From: GCA-003244245 sp038276315
GTDB lineage: Bacteria; Actinomycetota; Actinomycetes; Mycobacteriales; Pseudonocardiaceae
Direction of reading: 5' to 3'
NCBI GenBank assembly: GCA_038276315.1
Contig: JBBPZY010000181.1
Coordinates: 1 to 14,113, forward strand
DNA: 14,113 bases
The notes beneath the pieces were generated by a model. The model was not told the DNA's origin. It saw only the letters and a program-made list of their open reading frames with translations, and made no database searches. The translations under genes were made by a program, and so were the position numbers. This document shows positions 6,546 to 13,841 of this stretch, one piece after another. How positions within the stretch are numbered: position 1 is the stretch's first letter; each line of letters opens with the position of its first letter.

Positions 6546-8630
6546 ATGACTGCGCTGCAAGCTCGGGCGATGGGCCGGGACCTGGTACGCCGGGACGGCC
6601 AGCTCAAGGTCACCGGCACCGCGCCCTTCGCTTATGAAGGCCCGCTCGGCAAGCCCGCCTACTGCCACCTGCTCCAGGCCACCATCGCCCGCGGTCGGAT
6701 CACCGGGATTGACACCGACTCAGCGCGGGCCGTCGATGGGGTGATCACGGTGCTCACCCCAGCCAATGCAGAACGGCTCGCGTCCACCGAGGATAAAGAG
6801 CTCGCCGTTCTGCAGAGTGACGAGATCGCCTTTCGCGGGCAGATCATCGGCGCGGTCATCGCGGAGACGTCCGAGATCGCGGGCCACGCCGCAGCGCTCG
6901 TCCGGGTCACCTACGCCCAGGAGCCGCACGACGTCGAACTGTCCGCCGACCGGGCCGATCTGTACAAGCCTGACAAGGTCAACCCGTCCTATCCCACCGA
7001 CACCGCTGCCGGCGACGTGGCTGCGGCGATGGCAAGCGCGCCCATCTCGTTCGAGCAGACATACACGACCGCGATGTACCACAACAACCCGATGGAGCCG
7101 CACGCGACGACTGCTGTGTGGGACGGATCGCTGACGATGTGGGACTCGTCGCAGGGCGTGCACTCTGCCCGGTCCACGATCGCGAAGGTGTTTGGCTTCG
7201 ACAACGAGCAGGTGCGGGTGATCTGCCCGTACGTCGGGGGCGGGTTCGGCTCGAAGGGTACGCCGCACGCCCATGTCGTGGTGGCCGTGATGGCCGCCCG
7301 TGCTACGCCCGGCCGGGCGGTGAAACTCGCGCTCACTCGCCAACAGATGTTCTTCCTCGCGGGTTACCGCACGCCGACCATTCAGAAGATGCAGCTCGCC
7401 GCCGACCGGGACGGGCGCCTGGCCGCGATCGCGATCGATGTCGTCGAGCAGACCTCGCGGATCAAGGAGTTCGCCGAGCAGACCGGGATGCCGACTCGCT
7501 CCATGTACGCCGCGCCGAACCGTCGCACCACCCACCGGCTCGCCGCACTCGACGTGCCGGTGCCGTCGTGGATGCGGGCCCCGGGCGAGTGCCCCGGCAT
7601 GTTCGGCCCCGAGGTCGCACTGGACGAGCTCGCCGAGCAGTTGGGCCTCGACCCCATCGAGCTGCGGATCCGCAACGAGCCCTCGGTCGATCCCGACTCG
7701 GGCAAACCGTGGTCTAGCCGCAATCTGGTCGCCTGCCTGCGCGAGGGCGCAGATCGGTTCGGCTGGGCTGACCGGGACCCGGCACCCGGGGTACGCCGGC
7801 AAGGTGACTGGTTGGTCGGCACGGGTGTCGCCGCCTCGGTGTACCCGACCTACCGGATGGCCGTCTCGACCGCGACACTGCGTTACGAGCGGGGCCGCTA
7901 CGTCGTGGAAATCGGCGCCGCCGACCTCGGCACCGGCACCTGGACGACGCTGCCGCAGATCGCGGCTGACGCCCTCGGCGTCGACGTCGACGACGTCGAC
8001 GCGCGTATCGGGGACACGGATTACCCCGTCGCGTCGGTGGCCGGTGGATCCTCGGGCATGTCAACGTGGGGCACGGCGGTCGTCGAGGCCGCCCGAGCCT
8101 TCCGGGACAAGTTCGGCGCCGAACCCGCCGACGGGGACGCGGCTGACGGGTCGGTCGGGCCGCCCACCGGCAAGTACGCGATGCACGCGTTCGGGGCGCA
8201 GTTCGTCGAGGCGAGGGTGCACGCTGACACCGGCGAGATCCGGGTGCCGCGACTGCTCGGGGTGTTCGCTGCGGGCCGGATCATCAACCCGCGCACCGCG
8301 CGCTCGCAGTTCATCGGCGGCATGACAATGGGCCTGTCGATGGCCCTGCACGAGCAAAGCGTGCTCGACCCGCGATTCGGCCACGTGGTCAACCACGACT
8401 TCGCCGACTACCACATCAGCGTCTGCGCGGACGTCGGCGACGTGCAGGCGCACTGGATCGATGAGTACGACCCGCACGTCAACGCGATGGGTTCGAAGGG
8501 AATCGGCGAGATCGGGATCGTGGGCACCGCCGCGGCCGTGGTCAATGCTGTGCACCACGCCACCGGAGTCCGGGTGCGCGACCTCCCGGTCACCCTGGAC
8601 AAGCTGCTCGCCCAGCTACCACCCAACTGA
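6546..8630 (+). CDS. Molybdenum hydroxylase large subunit, Mo-cofactor binding (PaoC/YagR-like aldehyde oxidoreductase)
   Basis: A 694-aa catalytic subunit of the xanthine oxidase family, expected to hydroxylate an aldehyde or N-heterocycle with water as oxygen donor; PaoC in E. coli oxidises aromatic aldehydes using the cytosine-dinucleotide form of the cofactor. Visible are the small N-terminal domain (GRDLVRRDGQLKVTGTAPF), the Mo-cofactor loop GGGFGSKG at 231-238, NPMEPHATTA at 181-190 and the catalytic glutamate E655 in GSKGIGEIGIVGTAAAV. Length is slightly below E. coli PaoC (about 730) but no motif is missing. It begins one base after the FAD subunit stop, completing an intact operon. 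The XdhC/PaoD-type maturation factor and cofactor synthesis genes are not in the window, so maturation must depend on genes elsewhere. Exact substrate unknown. Confidence 0.92.
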   Translation: MTALQARAMGRDLVRRDGQLKVTGTAPFAYEGPLGKPAYCHLLQATIARGRITGIDTDSARAVDGVITVLTPANAERLASTEDKELAVLQSDEIAFRGQIIGAVIAETSEIAGHAAALVRVTYAQEPHDVELSADRADLYKPDKVNPSYPTDTAAGDVAAAMASAPISFEQTYTTAMYHNNPMEPHATTAVWDGSLTMWDSSQGVHSARSTIAKVFGFDNEQVRVICPYVGGGFGSKGTPHAHVVVAVMAARATPGRAVKLALTRQQMFFLAGYRTPTIQKMQLAADRDGRLAAIAIDVVEQTSRIKEFAEQTGMPTRSMYAAPNRRTTHRLAALDVPVPSWMRAPGECPGMFGPEVALDELAEQLGLDPIELRIRNEPSVDPDSGKPWSSRNLVACLREGADRFGWADRDPAPGVRRQGDWLVGTGVAASVYPTYRMAVSTATLRYERGRYVVEIGAADLGTGTWTTLPQIAADALGVDVDDVDARIGDTDYPVASVAGGSSGMSTWGTAVVEAARAFRDKFGAEPADGDAADGSVGPPTGKYAMHAFGAQFVEARVHADTGEIRVPRLLGVFAAGRIINPRTARSQFIGGMTMGLSMALHEQSVLDPRFGHVVNHDFADYHISVCADVGDVQAHWIDEYDPHVNAMGSKGIGEIGIVGTAAAVVNAVHHATGVRVRDLPVTLDKLLAQLPPN

Positions 8631-8652
8631 GCGCTGATCGTCATCGCTCTTT
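8629..8652 (+). terminator. Weak hairpin with short T-run after the molybdenum hydroxylase operon
   Basis: GAGCG (8629-8633) pairs with CGCTC (8645-8649) across an 11-base loop and is followed by TTT. It starts in the large-subunit stop codon and overlaps the end of the convergent hydrolase remnant. The stem is short, so this is only a candidate. Confidence 0.3.
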
Positions 8653-8946
8653 GCCTACTAGCAGCGCTTCGCCCAAGCCCGACGAGACCATGCACGGTCC
8701 GGTTGATTCCGCACTCAGTGCCAGGAAGCGGTGCAGCACTCGGTTGAATTGCGCGGACCGCTCCAGATTCGGCATGTGGGCCGCACTGTCGATCACTGCC
8801 AGCGTTGCCTGTGGGATGAGTCGCGCCATGAACTCCGCGACAGCGACAGGGGTGAACTCATCGTCTCGACCGACCACGATTAACGCCGGCACGGACGTCC
8901 AGGCGGGCTCGTCATCGAGCTGGTAGCTCCGGAACTCAATGACCAT
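8641..8946 (-). pseudogene. C-terminal remnant of an alpha/beta hydrolase
   Basis: The 101-aa frame matches only the last third of an alpha/beta hydrolase of the 3-oxoadipate enol-lactonase/haloperoxidase type: VPALIVVGRDDEFTP, with the catalytic-acid aspartate at 28 or 29, and IDSAAHMPNLERSAQFNRVLHRFLAL, with the catalytic histidine H57. The nucleophile-elbow GxSxG, oxyanion strand and lid domain are absent. Upstream the frame runs only 13 codons (RDASGTVCR before the Met) to the TGA of the XRE-cupin gene, so roughly 170 residues appear to have been deleted. An active hydrolase is impossible without the nucleophile. Whether the ATG at 8946 is used at all is doubtful. It sits directly behind the regulator gene on the same strand. 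Confidence 0.75.
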
Positions 8947-8985
8947 GCGGCAGACGGTGCCAGAGGCGTCCCGTGAGCGCGCCGG

Positions 8986-9549
8986 TCAGGCGTGTCGATT
9001 GGTGAGCGCGATGAGGTAGCGGCAGGTCTCGCGGGTCGGATTGATGAACGAGCACGGTGCCGGTGGGCCGAGTTGGAGGCAGTCGCCGGCGTCGAGCTCG
9101 TGTTCGGTGTCGCCTTCGCGGAAGCGCAGGCGGCCCTCAAGCATCCAGATCTGCTGATGGATGACGGCGTAGGCGTCGGCGGGGTAGGAGACCTCCGTGC
9201 CGGCGGGCAGATCGACCTCGACGAGCTCGAGCGGCCGGCCGGTGGCCGGCGACACCGCGCGGCGACGGTAGCCGGTGTCGGGATCGGTCCAGGTCGGTTG
9301 GTCCGCGGCGCGCACGAGTCGTCGATCGTCGCCTTCGGCGCGGGCCACTAGCTCGGACAGCGTCATGCCCAACGCGCCCGACAGGCGGCCCAGGAGCGCG
9401 GCGGTGGGTTGCGCCTCGCCGCGTTCGACTTTGCCGATCATCGCCCGCGAGACGCCAGAGCGCTCGGCGAGGGCACTGGCCGAGAGCTCGCGTGCGAGCC
9501 GGGCGGCGTGCAACGTCGCGGCGAGGGACGCGGAGAGCGAGTCCACCAT
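8986..9549 (-). CDS. XRE-family transcriptional regulator with C-terminal cupin domain
   Basis: A 187-aa one-component regulator. Residues 9-68 form a Cro/C1-type helix-turn-helix (LARELSASALAERSGVSRAM then IGKVERGEAQPT), and residues about 108-183 form a cupin sensor barrel (VDLPAGTEVSYP, HQQIWMLEGRLRFREGDTEH, LDAGDCLQLGPPAPCSFINP). Length is typical. This architecture often lies beside and divergent from a GNAT acetyltransferase gene, as here, and the usual inference is control of itself and that neighbour in response to a small ligand. The ATG at 9549 lies 8 bases after TATAGT on the minus strand, so a leaderless mRNA is likely. Downstream on the same strand only a hydrolase remnant remains. 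Confidence 0.9.
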   Translation of the reverse strand: MVDSLSASLAATLHAARLARELSASALAERSGVSRAMIGKVERGEAQPTAALLGRLSGALGMTLSELVARAEGDDRRLVRAADQPTWTDPDTGYRRRAVSPATGRPLELVEVDLPAGTEVSYPADAYAVIHQQIWMLEGRLRFREGDTEHELDAGDCLQLGPPAPCSFINPTRETCRYLIALTNRHA

Positions 9550-9557
9550 GGTTGTTC

Positions 9558-9567
9558 ACTATAGAGT
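9558..9567. promoter_or_regulatory. Overlapping divergent -10 boxes between regulator and acetyltransferase
   Basis: The segment ACTATAGAGT holds TATAGT on the minus strand (9563-9558), 8 bases before the regulator ATG, and TAGAGT on the plus strand (9562-9567), 5 bases before the acetyltransferase ATG at 9573. Only 23 bases separate the two start codons, so both transcripts would be essentially leaderless and the two polymerases would compete. A regulator bound here would control both genes. No good -35 is visible on either side. Confidence 0.45.
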
Positions 9568-9572
9568 CGCCT

Positions 9573-10124
9573 ATGGCTACTATCGTTCCCATGAGTGGCG
9601 GCAGCTCGAACGTTCGAGATGCGTCGGAGCGTGACGCCGAGGCGTGCGTGGCGATCTATGCTCCGTACGTCACCGACACCGCGATCACGTTCGAGTACGA
9701 CCCACCACTGCCGGCGGAGATGGCTGTGCGCATCGCCACGGCCCTGCGCACGCATGCGTGGGTCGTCCTCGAGGACCAGGGCCGCGTCGTGGGCTAATGC
9801 TACGGCGGTCCGTTCAACTCGCGCGCGGCATATCGCTGGTCGTGCGAGGTTAGCGTCTATCTCGAGCCCGGCCGGCGGCGAACCGGCGGCGGCCGCGCGC
9901 TCTACCACGCGCTCTTCGACCGTCTGGCCGAACGCGGCTTCCGCACCGCAGTCGCCGGCATGACGCTGCCGAACGACGCGAGCGTCGGCCTGCACCGCGC
10001 CATGGGCTTCGAGCCGGTCGGAACCTACCGGCGCATCGGCTGGAAGCACGGCACCTGGCACGACGTCGCCTGGGTCCAGAGGACGATCGCCACGGGCCAA
10101 GACCCGCCCGCCGAGCCCCGGTGA
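9573..10124 (+). pseudogene. GNAT acetyltransferase (phosphinothricin-acetyltransferase-like) with an in-frame stop
   Basis: The frame from ATG 9573 reads a GNAT of the PAT/L-amino-acid N-acetyltransferase group: SNVRDASERDAEACVAIYAP, then AWVVLEDQGRVVG, followed by TAA at codon 75 (9795-9797). After it the same frame continues with CYGGPFNSRAAYRWSCEVSV, the acetyl-CoA-binding RRTGGGRA and MTLPNDASVGLHRAMGFEPV, and ends with YRRIGWKHGTWHDVAWVQRT and TGA at 10122-10124. The full length of about 182 residues is normal, so only the stop breaks the gene. The product up to the stop lacks the acetyl-CoA site and cannot be active. A single C-to-A change of a Tyr codon is the simplest origin; a sequencing error is the main alternative. 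ATG 9591 is a second possible start. Confidence 0.85.
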
Positions 10125-10196
10125 CGTAGCCGTGACCGTGGCGACGCTAGCCACAGGGTGATCGGATCATTACCGTTCGGGTCACGATCTCGGCGT

Positions 10197-10201
10197 GGAG
10201 G
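10197..10201 (+). promoter_or_regulatory. Ribosome binding site fixing the MFS transporter start
   Basis: GGAGG lies 8 bases before ATG 10210. An upstream in-frame GTG at 10195 would overlap this site and have no ribosome binding site of its own, so the ATG is the better start. The 85 bases back to the acetyltransferase stop show no clear promoter. Confidence 0.6.
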
Positions 10202-10209
10202 TGGTCGTG

Positions 10210-11604
10210 ATGGCTGTCGGTTTCCTGGCCCGCTCTCGCATCGTCGCACCCGCCGGCTGGAGTCGCTGGCTGGTCCCCCCGGCGGCGCTGTCGGTGCACT
10301 TGGCGATCGGGCAGGCGTACTCGTGGAGCGTGTTCAAACCGGCCCTGGAGAAGTCGCTGGGGATCAACGGGACGCTCTCAGCGATCCCCTTCGAGCTGGC
10401 CATCGTCATGCTCGGGGTGTCCGCGGCACTGTTCGGCACCCGAGTCGAGCGCAACGGTCCGCGGTGGGCGATGTTCGTGGCGACGTGCTGTTTTTCCTCC
10501 GGTTTCCTCGTCTCGGCGCTGGGCGTGGCCACCCGGCAGTACTGGTTGGTCATCCTCGGCTACGGCGTGATCGGTGGCATCGGGCTGGGCATCGGCTACA
10601 TCTCCCCGGTGTCCACACTGATCAAGTGGTTCCCCGATCGCCCCGGCATGGCCACCGGCATCGCGATCATGGGCTTCGGCGGTGGCGCGCTCATCGCGTC
10701 GCCATGGTCCGCGCAGATGCTCAACGCCTTCGGGGTGACCACCGCGGCGGCGGGTCAGGGCACTGCCGGCATCGCCAAGGCCTTCCTCATCCACGGACTG
10801 GTCTATGCGGTGTTCATGTCGATGGGCTGGCTGCTCGTGCGGGTACCGGCAGAGGGCTGGAAACCAGCCGGCTGGGACCCCTCGGTCGTACAGTCCAGGA
10901 CGTTGGTCACCACCGCGAACGTCTCGGCCCGCAACGCGATCCGCACCCCGCAGTTCTGGTGCCTGTGGGTGGTGCTCTGCTTGAACGTCACCGCCGGTAT
11001 CGGCATCCTGGAGAAAGCCGCGCCGATCTACCAGGACTTCTTCCCGACCGCAACCTCCAAAGCGGCGCTGGCGTCGGCCGCGGCCGGCTTCGTCGCCATC
11101 CTCTCGCTGGCCAACATGTCCGGCCGGTTTATCTGGTCGTCGGCATCGGATCGCATCGGCCGCAAGAACATCTACCGCTGCTACCTGGGGATCGGGGCGC
11201 TGCTCTACCTGGCGATCGTGCTGACCACCAACGCCAACAAGGTGGTCTTCCTCGTCTGCACGCTGCTCATCATCTCCTTCTACGGGGCCGGCTTCGCCAC
11301 CGTCCCGGCCTACCTCCGGGATCTGTTCGGCACCTTCGAGGTCGGTGCGATCCATGGCCGGTTGCTCACCGCCTGGTCGACTGCGGGTGTGCTCGGGCCG
11401 CTCATCGTCAACGCCATCGCCGATGCCCAGACCCGGGCCGGGCAGACCGGCCCCGCCAAGTACATCCTGTCGTTCTCGATCATGATCGGGCTTCTGGTGG
11501 TCGGATTCGTGGCCAACGAGCTGATCCGACCGGTAGAACCGAAGTTCCACGAACCCGCTGCGCCGCGGGGGGCCGCGAGCCTGGCGGAGAGAGGTATGCC
11601 GTGA
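10210..11604 (+). CDS. OFA-family MFS transporter (oxalate/formate-antiporter-like)
   Basis: A 464-aa integral membrane carrier, probably with 12 helices, expected to move small carboxylates by exchange or proton symport. The first helix region holds the family hallmark LSVHLAIGQAYSWSVFKPAL, the loop between helices 2 and 3 reads FGTRVERNGPRWAM, and further typical segments are GGIGLGIGYISPVSTLIKWF with PDRPGMATGIAIMGFGGGA, then GRFIWSSASDRIGRKNIYR in the second half. OFA members with these loops include oxalate/formate exchangers and monocarboxylate carriers; the substrate here is unknown. The stop overlaps the GTG of a 48-aa membrane peptide (GTGA), the arrangement of the MFS transporter plus small subunit pair. 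An SDR gene follows, so a small transport-plus-metabolism operon is likely. Confidence 0.88.
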   Translation: MAVGFLARSRIVAPAGWSRWLVPPAALSVHLAIGQAYSWSVFKPALEKSLGINGTLSAIPFELAIVMLGVSAALFGTRVERNGPRWAMFVATCCFSSGFLVSALGVATRQYWLVILGYGVIGGIGLGIGYISPVSTLIKWFPDRPGMATGIAIMGFGGGALIASPWSAQMLNAFGVTTAAAGQGTAGIAKAFLIHGLVYAVFMSMGWLLVRVPAEGWKPAGWDPSVVQSRTLVTTANVSARNAIRTPQFWCLWVVLCLNVTAGIGILEKAAPIYQDFFPTATSKAALASAAAGFVAILSLANMSGRFIWSSASDRIGRKNIYRCYLGIGALLYLAIVLTTNANKVVFLVCTLLIISFYGAGFATVPAYLRDLFGTFEVGAIHGRLLTAWSTAGVLGPLIVNAIADAQTRAGQTGPAKYILSFSIMIGLLVVGFVANELIRPVEPKFHEPAAPRGAASLAERGMP

Positions 11605-11747
11605 CCGAGATCCGCGACCGCATCCCGGCCGCCGAGCCGCTCAACCGGGCACCGCTGATGGCCCTGGCCTGGCTCTGGGTGCTAGCGCCATTCGGCTACG
11701 GGGCTTATGAGCTCCTGGTCAAGATCCCCGCGCTGTTCGGGAGCTGA
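11601..11747 (+). CDS. MFS transporter small subunit (one-helix membrane peptide, 48 aa)
   Basis: A 48-residue protein starting at GTG 11601, overlapping the MFS stop as GTGA. Its N-terminus MTEIRDRIPAAEPLNR is polar, followed by one hydrophobic helix (residues about 18-45, LMALAWLWVLAPFGYGAYEL then LVKIPALFGS). Short peptides with this W-W-x-P-G-Y/L pattern directly behind OFA-type carriers are annotated in genome collections as 'MFS transporter small subunit'; the function is inferred to be assembly or stabilisation of the carrier. Translational coupling suggests stoichiometric production. Easily missed because of its size and because it lies in the same frame as a long shadow reading through the transporter gene. 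Confidence 0.8.
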   Translation: MTEIRDRIPAAEPLNRAPLMALAWLWVLAPFGYGAYELLVKIPALFGS

Positions 11748-11761
11748 ACGGGCCCACGACC

Positions 11762-12588
11762 GTGCCTGAGTCCCCCGACCACCCGCCCCAACCAGGGCTC
11801 TTACCGCTACGCGGCCGGGTGGCCCTGGTCACCGGCGCAAGCCGCCGCGCCGGAATCGCACACGCCATCGCCCGCCGGCTCGCTGCGCTGGGCGCCAGCC
11901 TGTTCCTGCATCACTACGCCCCGCACGACCACGATCAGCCCTGGGGAGCCGACCCCGAAGGCCCTCGCGGGTCATCGACAGCGTCACCGCCATGCTGACC
12001 TGCGACGCGACCCTCCATCACGGCGAGCTCGACCTCGCCGCCCCCGACGCGCCGGATCAGCTGATCACCACCGCGGCCAGCGCGCTCGGACACCTCGACA
12101 TCCTCGTGTGCAACCACGCCCGCAGCGGCGACGATGGGCCGCTGGGCACACTCGACGCGGGCATGCTCGACACGCACTGGGCCGTCAACACCCGCTCAAC
12201 CATCCTGCTGGCCCAAGCCTTCGCCGCCCAGCACGACGGCCGACCCGGCGGTCGGATCATCTTCATGACCTCAGGGCAAGACCTCGGTCCGATGCGTGGC
12301 GAAGTGGCCTACGCCGCGAGCAAGGGCGCGCTCGCCTCCATCACCCGCACCCTGGCCGACCACCTCGCCGACCAGGCGATCACCCTCAACACCATCAACC
12401 CCGGGCCGGTGAACACCGGCTACGTAACACCCGAGGCCAGCGAAGCCCTCCGCCACCGCTTCCCCCAAGCACGCAGGGGCGTACCCGACGATCCCGCTCG
12501 GCTCATCGCCTGGCTGGTCACCGACGACGGAGCCTGGGTCACCGGACAGACCATCAACACCGAAGGCGGCTTTCGCCGGTGGGACTGA
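11762..12588 (+). pseudogene. Short-chain dehydrogenase/reductase (SDR), frameshifted
   Basis: Two overlapping frames together make one classical SDR of about 275 residues. Frame one, from GTG 11762, gives RGRVALVTGASRRAGIAHAI (cofactor-binding TGxxxGIx variant) and ends HHYAPHDHDQPWGADPEGPR. Frame two covers VIDSVTAML through the C-terminus, with LDILVCNHA (NNAG-strand variant), the catalytic serine in IIFMTSGQD, the YAASK Tyr/Lys pair, NTINPGPVNTGYV and VTGQTINTEGGFRRWD. The shift equals one lost base, somewhere in 11940-11991; restoring a C near 11967 joins the frames. All catalytic residues are present, so loss is recent or the lesion is a sequencing error. It follows the MFS small-subunit stop by 14 bases. 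Reinitiation at ATG 11992 would yield a protein without the NAD(P)-binding end. Substrate unknown. Confidence 0.85.
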
Positions 12589-12601
12589 CCCACGACCAGC
12601 C

Positions 12602-12616
12602 AACGGCTCACCCGTT
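12602..12616. terminator. Short hairpin between convergent SDR and histidine kinase genes
   Basis: AACGG-ctcac-CCGTT, a 5-bp stem with a 5-base loop, lies in the 26-base convergent gap and overlaps the kinase stop codon. There is no T-run, so bidirectional termination is only a guess. Confidence 0.25.
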
Positions 12617-13841
12617 AACCGGGCAGTTGGATGCGCAGGGCCGCCCCCGGTTCGGATCGTTCGAGCAGCTCCACCCGCCCGCCGTGGGCCCCGGCGATCT
12701 CGCTCACCAGCGCCAGACCCAGCCCGTAACGCCGCCTGCTCTGCGACGGCCCAGGCCTGCCGGAGACGAAGCGCTCGAACAGCCGCGGAGCCAGTTCGGG
12801 ATCGATCCCCGGGCCGTCGTCGGAGACGTCGACGAGGACATGCCCATTGCGCGCGTGCACGGCCACGGTCACTTCGTGCTCGGCGTGCTGCACGGCATTA
12901 TCCACTAAGGCGGTGACCGCGCGCCGCAACGCGACCGGAGAGCCCGGCGCCCGGACCGGTCCGGTATCGGGTTTCGGGCCGGTCAGCCGGACGTCCCGCT
13001 CGGCCGCCTGCGCGGCCGCCGCGGCGAGGACCCCGCTGGCGAGCTCGGTGAGGTCGACCGGCTGACGGGATTGCGAGGCCACCGGGTCCGCGGCCATCAG
13101 CAGGTCCTCGAGGATCTCGCCGAGCCGGTTGCTATCGGCGATGATGCCCTCGACGTCGGGCAGTAACGTAGCGGGCCCGGTGCCGGCCTCTAGACCACTG
13201 CGCAGCCGCCGCCGGAGCAGCTGGGCACGGGTGCTGAGCAAGGTCACGGGGGTCCGCAACTCGTGCCCGGCGTCGGCGACGAACCGGCGTTGCAAAGTCA
13301 GGGCGGCTGACAGCGGCCGCAGTGCGCGGTGCCCCAGCCAGGTCCCGACTGCAGCGGCGAGCAGCAGCCCGATCCCACTACAGACCAGCAAGGTGACAAT
13401 CAGCTGGTCACGTTCGGTGTGGTTGGCGGTGAGGTCCAGGGCGCCCTGCGCGATCGTGCCGTCAGGTTGGCGCAGGGTCTCGATCCGGTAGTCGACGTTG
13501 CCGATCCGGACCTCTGCGGACTCCCGGGCGCCAGCCGTGGTGGCCCGGGCTATCGCTCCGGCGTCGGGCAGCCCCGCGGGCATGCCCTGGGTGACCGCTT
13601 TCCCCTCGGGCCCTTGTAGAGCGAGCCAGATCCCGGCAGGCGGGTCGACGGCGTCGTCGGCGCGGGTGACGGCCGCGTCGAGCAGCGTGGTGGCGGCGTG
13701 GCGCTGGCTGCTGAGTACCACGGCCACGGCGGCGGCGGACAGCAGGACGACGATCGCCGAGGCGAGCAACGCGGCTTGCAACCCGAGCCGGAGAGCCGCC
13801 CGGCGCAGCAGCACGGATTCGACGCCGGAGGCCCGCGTCAT
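12615..13841 (-). CDS. Two-component sensor histidine kinase
   Basis: A 408-aa membrane sensor kinase. Transmembrane helices lie at about 21-44 and 147-169, framing an extracytoplasmic sensor of about 100 residues that resembles no domain I can name. Only about 20 residues separate TM2 from the H box, so a full HAMP linker is absent. The phospho-accepting histidine is H193 in FVADAGHELRTP. The N box is DNAVQHA at 314-320, the G1 box DDGPGID at 341-347, the F box FERF at 355-358 and the G2 box GLGLAL at 373-378, so the kinase core is complete. The ATG at 13841 overlaps the response regulator stop as ATGA, so the pair is translationally coupled and should work together. Stimulus unknown. Confidence 0.92.
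   Translation of the reverse strand: MTRASGVESVLLRRAALRLGLQAALLASAIVVLLSAAAVAVVLSSQRHAATTLLDAAVTRADDAVDPPAGIWLALQGPEGKAVTQGMPAGLPDAGAIARATTAGARESAEVRIGNVDYRIETLRQPDGTIAQGALDLTANHTERDQLIVTLLVCSGIGLLLAAAVGTWLGHRALRPLSAALTLQRRFVADAGHELRTPVTLLSTRAQLLRRRLRSGLEAGTGPATLLPDVEGIIADSNRLGEILEDLLMAADPVASQSRQPVDLTELASGVLAAAAAQAAERDVRLTGPKPDTGPVRAPGSPVALRRAVTALVDNAVQHAEHEVTVAVHARNGHVLVDVSDDGPGIDPELAPRLFERFVSGRPGPSQSRRRYGLGLALVSEIAGAHGGRVELLERSEPGAALRIQLPG

Noticed and set aside
6720..7802. 360-aa minus-strand open frame inside the Mo-subunit gene
   Set aside because: Antisense shadow of a gene with clear motifs; no domain recognised.
7980..8001. Tandem GTCGAC-like repeats in the Mo-subunit gene
   Set aside because: They simply encode the VDVDDVDA stretch; no repeat array beyond these codons.
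10378..11550. 390-aa minus-strand open frame opposite the MFS transporter
   Set aside because: Asp/Glu/Arg/Gln-rich low-complexity shadow, typical of antisense reading of a membrane protein in GC-rich DNA.
10158..11747. 529-aa plus-strand frame running through the transporter
   Set aside because: Only its last 48 codons are a real gene (the MFS small subunit from GTG 11601); the rest is an out-of-frame shadow.
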